Made by a program: the position numbers and the translations under genes
Source: Erysipelotrichaceae bacterium
GTDB taxonomy: Bacteria; Bacillota_I; Bacilli_A; Erysipelotrichales; Erysipelotrichaceae
DNA length: 51,408 bases
Reading direction: 5' to 3'
Assembly: GCA_017512885.1 (NCBI GenBank)
Contig: JAFWEP010000041.1
Span: forward strand, 1 to 51,408
In this document: piece by piece, positions 1-8,640 of the stretch
Numbering within the stretch: position 1 is the stretch's first letter
How the letters are laid out: every line of letters begins with the position of its first letter
The notes under the pieces: generated by a model
What the model was told of the DNA's origin: nothing
Seen by the model: only the letters and a program-made list of their open reading frames with translations
Database searches by the model: none

Positions 1-2
1 CC

Positions 3-1958
3 TCCGATCCGAAGAGCACCAACGTCACTACCGGCATCGCCAACGCGATCAGCGGCACCGCTGTCGTCAAGGACGCTGCAGGCAATGACGTCACCGCTCA
101 GTTCGAGGTCGCTACCGAAGACGGCAAGCTGGTCATTCGTCCGGCTGAAGTCACGATCACCGCTGAAGACAAGACCAAGGTCTACGGCGATAATGATCCG
201 CAGCTCACCGCAAAGGTCACCGGCCTGGTCAACGGTGAATCCGAAGATCTGATCACTTACTCGCTCTCCAGAGCAGAAGGTGAAACGGTCGAAGGAAGCC
301 CGTATGTGATCAGCGTCACTGCCGAAGAGAAACAGGGCAACTACACCGTGAAGACGGTCCCGGCAGAGCTGACCATCACCGCCCGTGATATCTCCGATGA
401 GGATCTGGGCGTCACGGTCTCCGATCCGGAAGACACCGTTTATAACGGCAAGGAACAGAAACAGCCTGTCACCGTTACCAGCGAAAAGGGCACAGCTCTT
501 ACCGAAGGTACGGATTACGAAGTCAGCTACAGTGATAACGTCACCAATGTCGGTACGGTCACGGTCACGGTCACCGGTAAGGGCAACTACACCGGCACCG
601 TAACAAAGACCTACCAGATCACTCCGGCTGAAGTCACGATCACCGCTGAAGACAAGACCAAGGTCTACGGCGATGAAGATCCCGAACTGACAGCTGCCAT
701 CGAAGGTCTGATGGATGGTGATCTGGAAAGCCTGATCAAGTACCTCCTTGAAAGGACTGAAGGAGAAGAAGTTGCTGAAAGTCCGTATGACATCAATGTC
801 ACTGCTGCTGAACGTCAGGGCAACTATACTGTCAAGACGGTCAAGGGCAAGCTGACCATCACTGCCCGTGACATCTCTCTGGAAGAGAGCGGTATCACTG
901 TTGAAGCTCCGAAGAATGTAACTTACAACGGTCAGGAACAGAAACAGAAACCTGTCGTCACCGATAAGGACGGCAAGAAACTCGTCGAAGGAATTGACTA
1001 CGAACTGACTTACAGTGATGATACGACCAATGCCGGTACGGTAACCGTTACCGTCAGCGGCAAGGGCAACTACACCGGCAGTCTCGAAACGAGCTACCGG
1101 ATCGAACCCGCCAAGGTCACCGTCACTGCTGATGACAAGTCCAAGGACAACGGCGCAGATGATCCGGAATTCACGGTCAGGATCGAAGGTCTCGTCAATA
1201 ACGAACCGGAATCCCTGATCAAGTACACGATCAGCAGAACAGCCGGAGAAAACGCCGGAACCTACGCGATCACACCGAGCGGCGATGCGCTGCAGGGCAA
1301 CTATGAAGTTACCTTCGTTGCCGGCACGCTGACGGTTGCGGAACCTGTTCCGACCCCAACGCCGACCCCGACTCCCACTCCGACTCCGGAACCGGCAGTC
1401 GTTCCGACTCCCACTCCGGTCGATCCGGAACCTGTACCGACCCCGACGCCTGCCCCGGCTCCTACGCCGAGACCGGCACCGGCCCCGACACCGGTACCGA
1501 CTCCGACTCCCACTCCGGAGCCCACCCCGACACCTACACCGTCTCCGACTCCGACCCCGACCGCTGAACCGATCGATGATCCGGATGTCCCGTTAGATGA
1601 CGGTGCTTCCTGGGCAGTAGCGAACCTGGTCCTGACCGGCGTTACCACGCTGACCGGACTGGGCATGCTGTGGACATTCCTCAAGAAGAAGAAAGATGAG
1701 GAAGAAGCAGAAGAGGCCAAGAGATCCGTACAGAGCGAGGAAGAAAACGACAACAAGCGTAAGAAGTCCAAGCTCCTGGGTCTGATCCCGCCGATCGCTT
1801 CCATCATCCTGTTCATCCTGACCGAAGATATGACGACGACTCCGACGCTCTTCGACAGATGGACGCTGCTCACGGCTGTCTTCACGCTCAGTAACTTTGC
1901 CCTGGCTTACCTGACCAGAAACAAGGATAACGAGAGCGAAGAAGAGAAAGCCGCCTAA
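3..1958 (+). CDS. MBG-repeat cell-surface protein, C-terminal part (5' end outside window)
   Basis: The reading frame is open from the left edge, so only the C-terminal part is present. It consists of alternating MBG-type beta domains (signature [14 protein letters not shown]) and [14 protein letters not shown]-type domains, which repeat with a period of 483 nt (161 residues). A long Pro-Thr-rich stalk follows (about 1340-1560), the usual wall-spanning element. The protein then ends in a three-helix block: [10 protein letters not shown] (TM1), [17 protein letters not shown] (TM2) and [20 protein letters not shown] (TM3), with Lys/Glu-rich linkers and an acidic tail. There is no LPXTG motif. 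The same block ends the protein at 2712-5828. MBG domains are common in adhesins of Gram-positive bacteria, so a surface or adhesive role is inferred. The ligand is unknown. Confidence 0.85.
   Translation, partial: SDPKSTNVTTGIANAISGTAVVKDAAGNDVTAQFEVATEDGKLVIRPAEVTITAEDKTKVYGDNDPQLTAKVTGLVNGESEDLITYSLSRAEGETVEGSPYVISVTAEEKQGNYTVKTVPAELTITARDISDEDLGVTVSDPEDTVYNGKEQKQPVTVTSEKGTALTEGTDYEVSYSDNVTNVGTVTVTVTGKGNYTGTVTKTYQITPAEVTITAEDKTKVYGDEDPELTAAIEGLMDGDLESLIKYLLERTEGEEVAESPYDINVTAAERQGNYTVKTVKGKLTITARDISLEESGITVEAPKNVTYNGQEQKQKPVVTDKDGKKLVEGIDYELTYSDDTTNAGTVTVTVSGKGNYTGSLETSYRIEPAKVTVTADDKSKDNGADDPEFTVRIEGLVNNEPESLIKYTISRTAGENAGTYAITPSGDALQGNYEVTFVAGTLTVAEPVPTPTPTPTPTPTPEPAVVPTPTPVDPEPVPTPTPAPAPTPRPAPAPTPVPTPTPTPEPTPTPTPSPTPTPTAEPIDDPDVPLDDGASWAVANLVLTGVTTLTGLGMLWTFLKKKKDEEEAEEAKRSVQSEEENDNKRKKSKLLGLIPPIASIILFILTEDMTTTPTLFDRWTLLTAVFTLSNFALAYLTRNKDNESEEEKAA
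141..1340 (+). repeat. 483-nt direct repeats encoding two-domain adhesin units
   Basis: Copies begin at 141, 624 and 1107, exactly 483 nt (161 codons) apart; the third is incomplete at its 3' side. The first 51 nt of copies 1 and 2 are identical at DNA level, whereas copy 3 is diverged. Each unit encodes one MBG-type and one YNG-type domain. Identity at silent positions points to recent duplication or gene conversion, and the array probably extends left of the window. Confidence 0.8.
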
Positions 1959-1967
1959 GATCTGCCG

Positions 1968-2007
1968 AAAAAGCCCTCTGACTCCGTAAGGAGCCGGAAG
2001 GCTTTTT
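1968..2007 (+). terminator. Rho-independent terminator after the MBG surface protein
   Basis: AAAAAGCC at 1968-1975 pairs with GGCTTTTT at 2000-2007. An inner CTCC/GGAG stem closes a GTAA loop. It begins ten bases after the stop codon. Confidence 0.8.
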
Positions 2008-2054
2008 CTATTGAGAGAAATGATATTCCGGTAAGACAGCATGAATCTTCGTTC

Positions 2055-2089
2055 TGTGATGCATCCTGTGATTCCTTCTCTTCTAAAAT
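2055..2089 (+). promoter_or_regulatory. Direct-repeat promoter of the small secreted protein gene
   Basis: TGTGAT at 2055-2060 and TGTGAT at 2067-2072 are separated by GCATCC. Eleven bases downstream is a -10-like TAAAAT at 2084-2089. The repeats flank the expected -35 position (GCATCC), which is far from consensus, so an activator binding the repeats is plausible. The same layout precedes the genes at 2712 and 13736. Confidence 0.55.
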
Positions 2090-2113
2090 GGAGACAGCGA
2101 AGGAGGAATATCT

Positions 2114-2551
2114 ATGAAAAGATACAAAACGACAGCTGCCCTGATCCTGACGACTGCATTGCTCTTTCCGGGGATGACTCCTCAGCTCAGTGAAAAGATC
2201 GAAGAAGGGGAGGTGGCTGAATTCGAAAAAACGACTGTCAATGACCTTTACGGGATAGCTGAGATCTACATCGATGATGAACTGATCGAGACACAGATCC
2301 TGCCAAATGTGCTGAATAACGAGGAAATGCTGCGAAAAGGATGCATCTCCGCCGGAAAAACGATGAAACGCAACGGTATCCAGCAGTTAACACTGGAAGC
2401 TGCGACGCTGAACTTGGACGGAGAGAGGACGGAGATCATGATCCCAGATGCTCATAAAGCAGAGCTGGTATTCAAAGCAGATAAGGATCTGGGAGGGGAG
2501 GTAGAAGCAAGATTCTACTTCATTACTACGGAAGAAGCTGAAAACATATAG
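2114..2551 (+). CDS. Small secreted protein of unknown function
   Basis: This is a 145-residue protein that I do not recognise. The start has a good ribosome binding site (GGAGGA). An N-terminal signal sequence is visible (MKRYKTTAALILTTALLFPG), followed by a mostly charged mature part with alternating beta-like segments (EIYIDDELIETQILP, RTEIMIPDAHKAELVF). No lipobox, membrane helix or anchor is seen. It lies between two surface-protein genes, has its own terminator, and its promoter resembles that of the next gene, so it may be produced together with the surface proteins. The function is unknown. Confidence 0.7.
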   Translation: MKRYKTTAALILTTALLFPGMTPQLSEKIEEGEVAEFEKTTVNDLYGIAEIYIDDELIETQILPNVLNNEEMLRKGCISAGKTMKRNGIQQLTLEAATLNLDGERTEIMIPDAHKAELVFKADKDLGGEVEARFYFITTEEAENI

Positions 2552-2573
2552 GAAAACAGAGAAAAAAGACAAG

Positions 2574-2598
2574 ACCTTCCGGATAACCGGAAGGTTTT
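2574..2598 (+). terminator. Rho-independent terminator
   Basis: ACCTTCCGG (2574-2582) and CCGGAAGGT (2587-2595) form a 9-bp stem with an ATAA loop, followed by TTTT. It closes the gene at 2114-2551. Confidence 0.85.
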
Positions 2599-2643
2599 CA
2601 TTATCATCAAAAAAATCATAGAATTACGCTAAAACCTATTTTC

Positions 2644-2678
2644 TGTGACTAATTTTGTGATTATACGACCTGTATTAT
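2644..2678 (+). promoter_or_regulatory. Direct-repeat promoter of the 1038-residue surface protein gene
   Basis: TGTGAC at 2644-2649, a six-base spacer, TGTGAT at 2656-2661, eleven bases, then TATTAT at 2673-2678. The spacing matches exactly the elements at 2055-2089 and 13585-13619. Confidence 0.6.
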
Positions 2679-2711
2679 GAGGGTGTAAAAAGAAATGGGA
2701 GGAAATAAACC

Positions 2712-5700
2712 ATGTTAGCAAAGAAGTCCTGGAAACAATTACTGATCGTTCTCCTCGTCACCGTCCTGATGGTCCGGGAGATCCCCTTCACTGTCAAAGC
2801 CGATGAATTCACCAACGAAGCAGCAGTCGAGGTCCAGGAAGATGCTGAGGCCTCCAAAAAAGAACAGATCTCCGAAGAGATCACTGTCGAAGTAAAAGAA
2901 GAAGCTCCGGCAGAAAACATCGTTGAAGAAAAGGTTCAGGAAGAAGTTCCTGCCGAAGAACCCCAGAAGGCTGAAGTGATCGCCGAAGTTCCTTCCGAAG
3001 AAAAGAAGGAAGAAGAAAAGATCGAGATCGCTGAAATCAAGATCGAAGAAGCTCCGATCCTGGAAGAAAAGAAAGAAGAAGCAGTCATCGAAGTCGCTGT
3101 TGAAGAAAAGAAAGAAGAAGCAGTGGCTGAGATCGTCGAAGAAAAGAAAGCCGAAGCAGTCATCGAAGTTCCTGCTGAAGAAAAGAAAGAAGAAGCAGTC
3201 ATCGAAGTCGCTGTTGAAGAAAAGAAAGAAGAAGCAGTGGCTGAGATCGTCGAAGAAAAGGCTGCAGTCGTTGAGACTCCGGCTCCGATGAAACTGATGA
3301 GCGTCGCTCCGGTCCAGGAAGCTCCGGCTGTCGAGACCTTCAAGGTCACCTGGAAGGACGAAGACGGAACGGTCCTGACAGTTACCGAAGTTGAAAAGGG
3401 TCAGATCGCTGAATATCCCTACGAACTGCCGAGCAAGGAAGCTACCGCTCAGTACACCTACAGTTTCAAGGCCTGGTCCCCGAAACTCGCAGCCGTCACC
3501 AGCAACAAGACCTACAAAGCCACCTACACGCAGACCGCGAAGAAATACAACGTCACCGTATACTTCGACAACATCCGCAACACCAACGGTACGGTCGTGA
3601 CCAAGATGAACCCGGTCCAGTCTGTCTCCGCAAACAGCAGCTGGTCCTTCACCCAGAAGAAACTGGACAACCAGATCCCGTCCAAGGACTTCAGCGTCGG
3701 TGGTGTCCGCTACATCTACACCGGCAGCTGGCAGTACGCTGACGGCACCGCCTTCGTCCCGCCGATGACTGTCAAAGGTTCGGAACTCTCCGGCGATGTC
3801 GAGATCCACATCTCCCCGATCTACGAAGAGATCCGCCAGGCTCATCTGGACTACCGCTACATCGACAACATCTCCACCGGTTCCGGTTCCTGGTACAACG
3901 TAGATTCCTGTACCACCTTCAGCCACACCTTCAAACAGCCCGAAGGACAGCCCCACTACCAGTTCGTCGAATGGCTCTGCCAGGATGGAACTTCCTACCA
4001 GCAGGGTGAGACCTTCCACATCAACTTCGCCGATCTCTCCGGCGATACCACGATCCTGACCTACGCCATGTGGCAGCCCTCCGTCACCGTCAACTACTAC
4101 AAGAACTCCACGCTTCTGAAGAGCGTTGAAAACTTCGAAGGTATCGAGCTGTATGCCTACGAAGCGGAAGACGAAGACGTCAACTGCTTCGCCGGCTGGT
4201 ACGATGCCGATGGCAACAGGATCTCCGAAGATCAGATCTACGCAGCTCCGGCAGTCACCTCTGCAGCGAACAGCGCGATCACGATCAACGTCTACGCCCG
4301 CTACCTGACCTCCCGCTCGGTCCTGAAAGTCTGGGACGACGCCGATGATCAGGACGGCTACCGTACGGACAGCGTCAGAGTCCAGCTCACCGCTAACGGA
4401 CAGGCCCTGGCCGAAGAAGAACTGAACGAAGACAATCACTGGTTCCACAAGTTCGAAGGCCTGGCAGCTTACGATGAGAACGGCAGACTGATCGACTATC
4501 AGATCGATGAGATCAGCGAAGTCGCCGAATACAGCAAGTCCGCAGCACAGAACGAAGAAGACCTGACCAACACGGTCATCACCAACTCCCACACTCCCGA
4601 AGAGATCGAAGTCCTGATCCGCAAGGTCTGGAACGACTCCGACAACAAAGACGGCATCCGTCCCCTCAGTATCCTGGTCCACCTGCTGGCCAACGGCGAA
4701 GAGATCGCCGAAGCCGAACTGAACGAAGAAAGCGACTGGACCTACAGCTTCTCCGATCTGGCAAAGAACCAGGCCGGCAATGAGATCGAATACACGATCG
4801 AAGAGACCTCCAGCGAAGGTTATCGCAGCGAGATCCGTGGAAACCATAAGGAAGGCTTCGTGATCACGAACTCCCACGATGCACACGCTTCCTACACCGT
4901 CAACTACTACCAGCAGAACGAAGACGGCAGCTACGGCCTGCAGAGCTCCGAAAGCTATAAGGTCCTGGCTGATGAAGAAGTCACTGTTGAAGCAAAAGAA
5001 TTCGAAGGATTCACCTTCAACGAAGAAAAGTCCCAGCTGGGCGGCATCGCTCTCCTGGATGACAGCCTGGTCCTGAACCTCTACTACGACCGCGAAGTCG
5101 AAGAGGTCATCGACATCGAAGAACCGATCGTAACTCCCGAACCGATCGTTGAAGAAGAGACCCCGGTCATCGTCATCGAAGAACCGACGGAAACTCCGGA
5201 ACCGGTCGTAACTCCCGAACCGATCGAAGAAGAAGCTCCGGTGATCGTTGAAGAAGAGACCCCGGCTGCTGAAGAAGCTCCGGTGATCGTCGAAGAAGCC
5301 CCGGTCAGAGAAGAAGCTCCCTACATCGCTCCGGCCATCATCAACAACACTCCCGCAGCTCCCTCGGCACCGGTCGAAGAAGTCCTGATCGAAGAAGTCA
5401 TCGAAAACGAACTGCCGCTGGCTGAACCGGAAATGAACGAAGTCAACGAAGAGATCGTCGAGATCGAAGAAGCAGAAATGCCGCTCGCTGAATACGAAGG
5501 TTCCTGGGCACTGATCAACCTGCTCTGCACGATCGGCTCCATCCTGGTAGCGCTGCTGATGATCATCACCGCTTACCGCAAGGAAGAAGACGAAGAGGAA
5601 GAAGACGAAGAAAGACGCAGCTTCCGCTCCCGCAAGCTCCTCGGCATCCTGCCGGCGCTGGCTTCCCTGATCATCTTCCTGCTCACTGAAAACATGGCGA

Positions 5701-5828
5701 ACCCGATGGTCCTGACCGACAGATGGACGCTCCTGATGGTCCTGATCCTGGTCGTCAGCCTCCTGGCCGCCTTCCTCACCCGCAACAAGGACAACGACGA
5801 AGAAGAAAAGGAAGTCGTCGCTGCTTAA
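2712..5828 (+). CDS. Cna_B/MucBP-type surface protein with a three-helix C-terminal membrane module
   Basis: A signal peptide (residues 1-30) is followed by a Glu/Lys/Val-rich region to about residue 195 that includes a 38-residue repeat. InlB-like beta domains follow (about 209-270 and onward). Two Cna_B domains start at VLKVWDDADDQDGYR (about 536) and IRKVWNDSDNKDGIRP (about 632). A MucBP-like segment (SYTVNYYQQNEDGSYG) sits near 726, then a Glu/Pro-rich stalk (800-930). The C-terminus has three hydrophobic helices near 931-955, 975-995 and 1003-1025, with an acidic linker, and no LPXTG. Cna_B domains usually carry Lys-Asn isopeptide bonds and form rigid stalks. A surface adhesin anchored directly in the membrane is inferred. 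The ATG has a GGAGGAAAT ribosome binding site. Confidence 0.85.
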   Translation: MLAKKSWKQLLIVLLVTVLMVREIPFTVKADEFTNEAAVEVQEDAEASKKEQISEEITVEVKEEAPAENIVEEKVQEEVPAEEPQKAEVIAEVPSEEKKEEEKIEIAEIKIEEAPILEEKKEEAVIEVAVEEKKEEAVAEIVEEKKAEAVIEVPAEEKKEEAVIEVAVEEKKEEAVAEIVEEKAAVVETPAPMKLMSVAPVQEAPAVETFKVTWKDEDGTVLTVTEVEKGQIAEYPYELPSKEATAQYTYSFKAWSPKLAAVTSNKTYKATYTQTAKKYNVTVYFDNIRNTNGTVVTKMNPVQSVSANSSWSFTQKKLDNQIPSKDFSVGGVRYIYTGSWQYADGTAFVPPMTVKGSELSGDVEIHISPIYEEIRQAHLDYRYIDNISTGSGSWYNVDSCTTFSHTFKQPEGQPHYQFVEWLCQDGTSYQQGETFHINFADLSGDTTILTYAMWQPSVTVNYYKNSTLLKSVENFEGIELYAYEAEDEDVNCFAGWYDADGNRISEDQIYAAPAVTSAANSAITINVYARYLTSRSVLKVWDDADDQDGYRTDSVRVQLTANGQALAEEELNEDNHWFHKFEGLAAYDENGRLIDYQIDEISEVAEYSKSAAQNEEDLTNTVITNSHTPEEIEVLIRKVWNDSDNKDGIRPLSILVHLLANGEEIAEAELNEESDWTYSFSDLAKNQAGNEIEYTIEETSSEGYRSEIRGNHKEGFVITNSHDAHASYTVNYYQQNEDGSYGLQSSESYKVLADEEVTVEAKEFEGFTFNEEKSQLGGIALLDDSLVLNLYYDREVEEVIDIEEPIVTPEPIVEEETPVIVIEEPTETPEPVVTPEPIEEEAPVIVEEETPAAEEAPVIVEEAPVREEAPYIAPAIINNTPAAPSAPVEEVLIEEVIENELPLAEPEMNEVNEEIVEIEEAEMPLAEYEGSWALINLLCTIGSILVALLMIITAYRKEEDEEEEDEERRSFRSRKLLGILPALASLIIFLLTENMANPMVLTDRWTLLMVLILVVSLLAAFLTRNKDNDEEEKEVVAA
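3063..3261 (+). repeat. 114-nt tandem repeat coding a Glu/Lys/Val-rich spacer
   Basis: The copies start at 3063 and 3177, 114 nt (38 codons) apart, with near-identical DNA. They encode EEKKEEAVIEV-type units close to the N-terminus of the surface protein. Copy number may vary between strains. Confidence 0.75.
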
Positions 5829-5897
5829 GAAGAATAGAAGAAAGGATAAATCAATAAGAGTAAGAGAAACAGAAGAAAGTCAGAAAGAGATGAATGC

Positions 5898-5923
5898 AGG
5901 GCCGCGGGAGACCGCGGCCTTTG
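5898..5923 (+). terminator. Rho-independent terminator
   Basis: GGCCGCGG (5900-5907) and CCGCGGCC (5912-5919) form a perfect 8-bp GC stem with a GAGA loop, followed by TTTGCCT. The T tract is short, but the stem is strong. Confidence 0.75.
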
Positions 5924-5967
5924 CCTGTCTCAGGATGAGCGTCACAAAGCAAAGAAAATTTTAAAAA

Positions 5968-6010
5968 TGTGATCGATCCCTGTGATTGAAGAATCGAGCT
6001 GTACTATAAT
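5968..6010 (+). promoter_or_regulatory. Promoter of the pilus-like operon with variant TGTGAT repeats
   Basis: TATAAT at 6005-6010 is a consensus -10. TGTGAT occurs at 5968-5973 and 5981-5986; the second copy lies 18 bases before the -10 and may serve as the -35. The repeat spacer is seven bases rather than six and the distance to the -10 is longer than at 2055, 2644 and 13585, so this is a related but different arrangement. Confidence 0.5.
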
Positions 6011-6027
6011 AAAAAAGAGGTCATTTT

Positions 6028-6318
6028 ATGACAGAACAGATCAAAAGAATAAAGACATACGAAGAAATGACAGACAGGGCTTTTGCCCTGCTGAACCGGT
6101 ATGAAGAGGATCTGGAAGCTCTGGAAGAGTTCCGGGAACTGCTGAAGGAACTGGAGACCTACTATACCGGTCCGCTGTGGAAGAAGGACTTCGCAGACGA
6201 TGAAGCCGGAAAACTGCCGGAGGAACTGAAGAGGGGCGTCCTTTCCGAGGATGCGCTGGCAGATCTGCTGGATCGGGCCAAAGAAGTCCGGGAAGCATAC
6301 CTGGAGGCTCTGAAATAG
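6028..6318 (+). CDS. DUF4298 family protein
   Basis: This 96-residue soluble, mostly helical and acidic protein has the DUF4298 signature near its C-terminus: ELETYYTGPLWKKDFADDEAG followed by KLPEELKRGVLSEDAL. No function is established for the family as far as I know. It has an AGAGGT ribosome binding site and is the first gene after the 6005 promoter. The next gene starts seven bases after its stop, so it heads the long operon with the pilus-like genes. Confidence 0.8.
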   Translation: MTEQIKRIKTYEEMTDRAFALLNRYEEDLEALEEFRELLKELETYYTGPLWKKDFADDEAGKLPEELKRGVLSEDALADLLDRAKEVREAYLEALK

Positions 6319-6325
6319 AACAGCC

Positions 6326-7258
6326 ATGAAGAAAGATCTGAAGCTTCACACAGCGCTGCTGTGTGCATTGCTGGTGCTGCTTTGTGCCTGCGGGGAAGGG
6401 GAGACGCCGGTCTCTTCGGCCATCGTGACCAGCAGCCCGGTACCTGTCGGGACATATGAGGCACCGCCTTTTGCGGGGTCCTCTTTTGATCCGGACGCTG
6501 CTGAAGGCAACGAACAGGTGCTGATCGATCTTTCGCATATCGAAGAAGGTTATCTGGGAGTCTCGGCAACATCCGATTCCCGTCTGAAGTTTCAGGTCCT
6601 GAAGGACGAAGAGAAATACAATTACGACATGGAAAACGACGGGACTCCGTCGATCTTTCCGCTGCAGTCGGGAGACGGTACTTATGTCTTCCGGGTCATG
6701 GAGAATATCGTCGACAAGAAGTATGCCGCGATCTACGAGACTTCGGCGCAGGTCGTGCTGAGCGATGAGTTCCAGCCCTATCTGCGGCCCAGTGATTATT
6801 CCAATTACAGTGAAGATTCGGCCTGTGTGGCCAAAGCGGCGGAACTGGCTGCTGCTGCCAACAGTCAGGTCGACGTCATCGAAAGCATCTATGCCTTCGT
6901 GACGAAGAATGTCACTTATGACCGGGAGAAAGCAGAGACGGTCCAGTCCGGCTATCTGCCGGTCCCGGATGAGACGCTCTCGACCGGCAAGGGGATCTGC
7001 TTCGACTATGCTTCCTTAGCAGCAGCGATGCTGCGGAGCCAGGGCATCCCCACCAAGATCGTCTTTGGTTATGTATCCCCGCGGGACGTATATCACGCCT
7101 GGAATATGTTCTATACCGAGGAGACCGGCTGGACGGTCGTGAAGTTCACGGCCGAAGATGACAGCTGGATCCGCCTGGATCTGACCTTTGCCGCTAACGG
7201 CAGAGATGCCAAGTTCATCGGTGACGGGGGCAATTACGCGGAAGTTTACCACTACTAG
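6326..7258 (+). CDS. Transglutaminase-like lipoprotein
   Basis: This 310-residue protein begins with a lipoprotein signal sequence; the lipobox ends in Cys 22 (LLCAC). The C-terminal third holds a transglutaminase-like (cysteine protease fold) domain: KGICFDYASLAAAMLRSQGIPT with Cys 225, YHAWNMF with His 257, and RLDLTFA with Asp 285 form the expected Cys-His-Asp triad. Such domains act as proteases, cross-linking enzymes or peptidoglycan-modifying enzymes; which applies here cannot be read from sequence. It acts outside the cell on the membrane. It sits directly upstream of the pilC-like gene (12-nt gap), so it may process or cross-link the extracellular product of that operon (inference). 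Its start has no clear Shine-Dalgarno sequence and is probably coupled to the upstream gene. Confidence 0.8.
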   Translation: MKKDLKLHTALLCALLVLLCACGEGETPVSSAIVTSSPVPVGTYEAPPFAGSSFDPDAAEGNEQVLIDLSHIEEGYLGVSATSDSRLKFQVLKDEEKYNYDMENDGTPSIFPLQSGDGTYVFRVMENIVDKKYAAIYETSAQVVLSDEFQPYLRPSDYSNYSEDSACVAKAAELAAAANSQVDVIESIYAFVTKNVTYDREKAETVQSGYLPVPDETLSTGKGICFDYASLAAAMLRSQGIPTKIVFGYVSPRDVYHAWNMFYTEETGWTVVKFTAEDDSWIRLDLTFAANGRDAKFIGDGGNYAEVYHY

Positions 7259-7270
7259 GGAGGAAAAGAT

Positions 7271-8314
7271 ATGGCGAATCAGAAGAAAATGGATCTCTTG
7301 GGAGTCAGCGCATTCTGCGAAAGTCTGGCCATGATGATCGGAGCCGGCATCCCCATCGGGGAAGCGGTCAGTCTGCTGGAACAGAAGGATGGAGACGGAG
7401 TACTGGCTTCCTCGATCCGAGAGATGGAAAAGAAGATCGGGGAAGGACATTCCCTGACGAAGGCGATGGAGGAATCCACACTCTTCCCGGAGTATGCCTT
7501 ACGGATGATCGAAGCCGGCGAGAGCACAGGCAAACTGGAAGATGTCCTGAAGCGTCTGTCTTCCTATTACCGGGAACAGAACACGATCCGGGAGAGACTG
7601 CGTTCGGTGCTGATCTATCCGGCAGCGATGATCGTGATGATCATCGTGGTGCTGGGGATCATGCTGAAGTGGGTGCTGCCGGCTTTCAGCGATGTCTATG
7701 AGACCCTGACCGGTTCTTTATCGGCCAGCAGTTACCGCTATATCGAATATGCCTATCTCTTCTGCCGCATCGCTCTGATCGTGATGATCGTACTGGTCGT
7801 AGTGATCGTGATCGGACTGCTGATGTATAACGGCAGCGGCAGGAAGACCGTGGAGAAGATCCTTTCGAAGAACCCCACCTGTGCGGCGATCCTGGAAGAC
7901 CTTGCGTTATACCGCTTTACATCGGCTTTTGAAGTGTTTTTAGCCAGCGGTGAGATGCAGGACCTGGCTCTGCTGAACGCCAAGGAGATGGCCGCTTATG
8001 AGCCGGTACAGGAGAAACTGGAGAAAGCGGCGAAGCGCATGGAGGAAGGCGTCGGCTTTGCCCAGGCAGCCAATGACGTTCAGCTCTATGAACCGATCTA
8101 CGGGAGGATGCTGATCCCGGGTGAGAGGAGCGGCAGTACCGACAGTGTACTGCACCGTCTGAACGAACTGCTGCTGGAGAGCACCAATCACTCCATCGAC
8201 CGTCTGATCAATACCGTGGAACCGCTGCTGTCCGGGATCCTGATGATCACCATCGCCGCTGCTCTCTTAAGTGTGATGCTGCCATTGATCGGCATCATGA
8301 ATTCGATCGGGTGA
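7271..8314 (+). CDS. Type II secretion/type IV pilus inner-membrane protein (PilC/GspF family)
   Basis: This 347-residue protein has two T2SSF domains (about residues 15-135 and 210-335). Family motifs are visible: MMIGAGIPIGEAVSLLEQ, GHSLTKAMEES.LFPEYALRMIEAGESTGKLEDVL and YREQNTIRERLRSVLIYPA. Three hydrophobic helices occur near 120-140, 165-185 and 310-335. PilC/GspF is the membrane platform on which the ATPase drives pilin assembly or retraction. It is slightly shorter than the usual roughly 400 residues. The ribosome binding site is GGGAGGAAAAG. It forms the core of the pilus-like cluster with the ATPase at 9840. Confidence 0.92.
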   Translation: MANQKKMDLLGVSAFCESLAMMIGAGIPIGEAVSLLEQKDGDGVLASSIREMEKKIGEGHSLTKAMEESTLFPEYALRMIEAGESTGKLEDVLKRLSSYYREQNTIRERLRSVLIYPAAMIVMIIVVLGIMLKWVLPAFSDVYETLTGSLSASSYRYIEYAYLFCRIALIVMIVLVVVIVIGLLMYNGSGRKTVEKILSKNPTCAAILEDLALYRFTSAFEVFLASGEMQDLALLNAKEMAAYEPVQEKLEKAAKRMEEGVGFAQAANDVQLYEPIYGRMLIPGERSGSTDSVLHRLNELLLESTNHSIDRLINTVEPLLSGILMITIAAALLSVMLPLIGIMNSIG

Positions 8315-8318
8315 ACCT

Positions 8319-8633
8319 ATGTATAAGGATCATAAGAGCACCTGGACCCGGATCCTTATACTCCTGCTGATCGTCCTCGGCTGTGCCGCAGGCTTTTTCG
8401 CGCTCCGTTCCCGTGCTTCGGCAGATGTCTCCGAAGAGAGTGCTTCGGCCATCAAGCGGGCAGTCGAACAGAGCGCTCTGCAGTGCTATGTCGTGGAAGG
8501 GGCGTATCCCCCGGATCTGGCCTATCTGCAGGAGAATTACGGCTTACGGGTCAACACGGATGCGTACTATATCGTCTATGAAGCCTATGCCCAGAACCAG
8601 CTGCCCAGTGTTCGGGTAGTGGCCAGAAAGTGA
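8319..8633 (+). CDS. Pseudopilin-like small membrane protein
   Basis: This 104-residue protein has an N-terminal membrane helix (about residues 10-28) and a short extracytoplasmic part. The segment AVEQSALQCYVVEGAYPPDLAYLQENYGL resembles GspG/major pseudopilins, in which a helix leads to a conserved YP.DL..L motif. A canonical prepilin peptidase site (G before FTLIE) is absent. The position right after pilC also fits a pilin. Its start lies four bases after the pilC stop. Confidence 0.65.
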   Translation: MYKDHKSTWTRILILLLIVLGCAAGFFALRSRASADVSEESASAIKRAVEQSALQCYVVEGAYPPDLAYLQENYGLRVNTDAYYIVYEAYAQNQLPSVRVVARK

Positions 8634-8640
8634 GGGTCCC

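Noticed and set aside
3063-3261. Tandem repeats as a CRISPR-like array
   Set aside because: The repeat is contiguous coding sequence with no unique spacers.
2739-4886. Long antisense ORF (715 codons) opposite the Cna_B surface protein
   Set aside because: It mirrors the strong codon bias of the plus-strand gene, is low in complexity, has no ribosome binding site and matches no family. The same applies to the antisense ORFs at 1301-1885, 9057-10865, 15083-16285, 20234-21214, 21767-23191 and 23264-24637.
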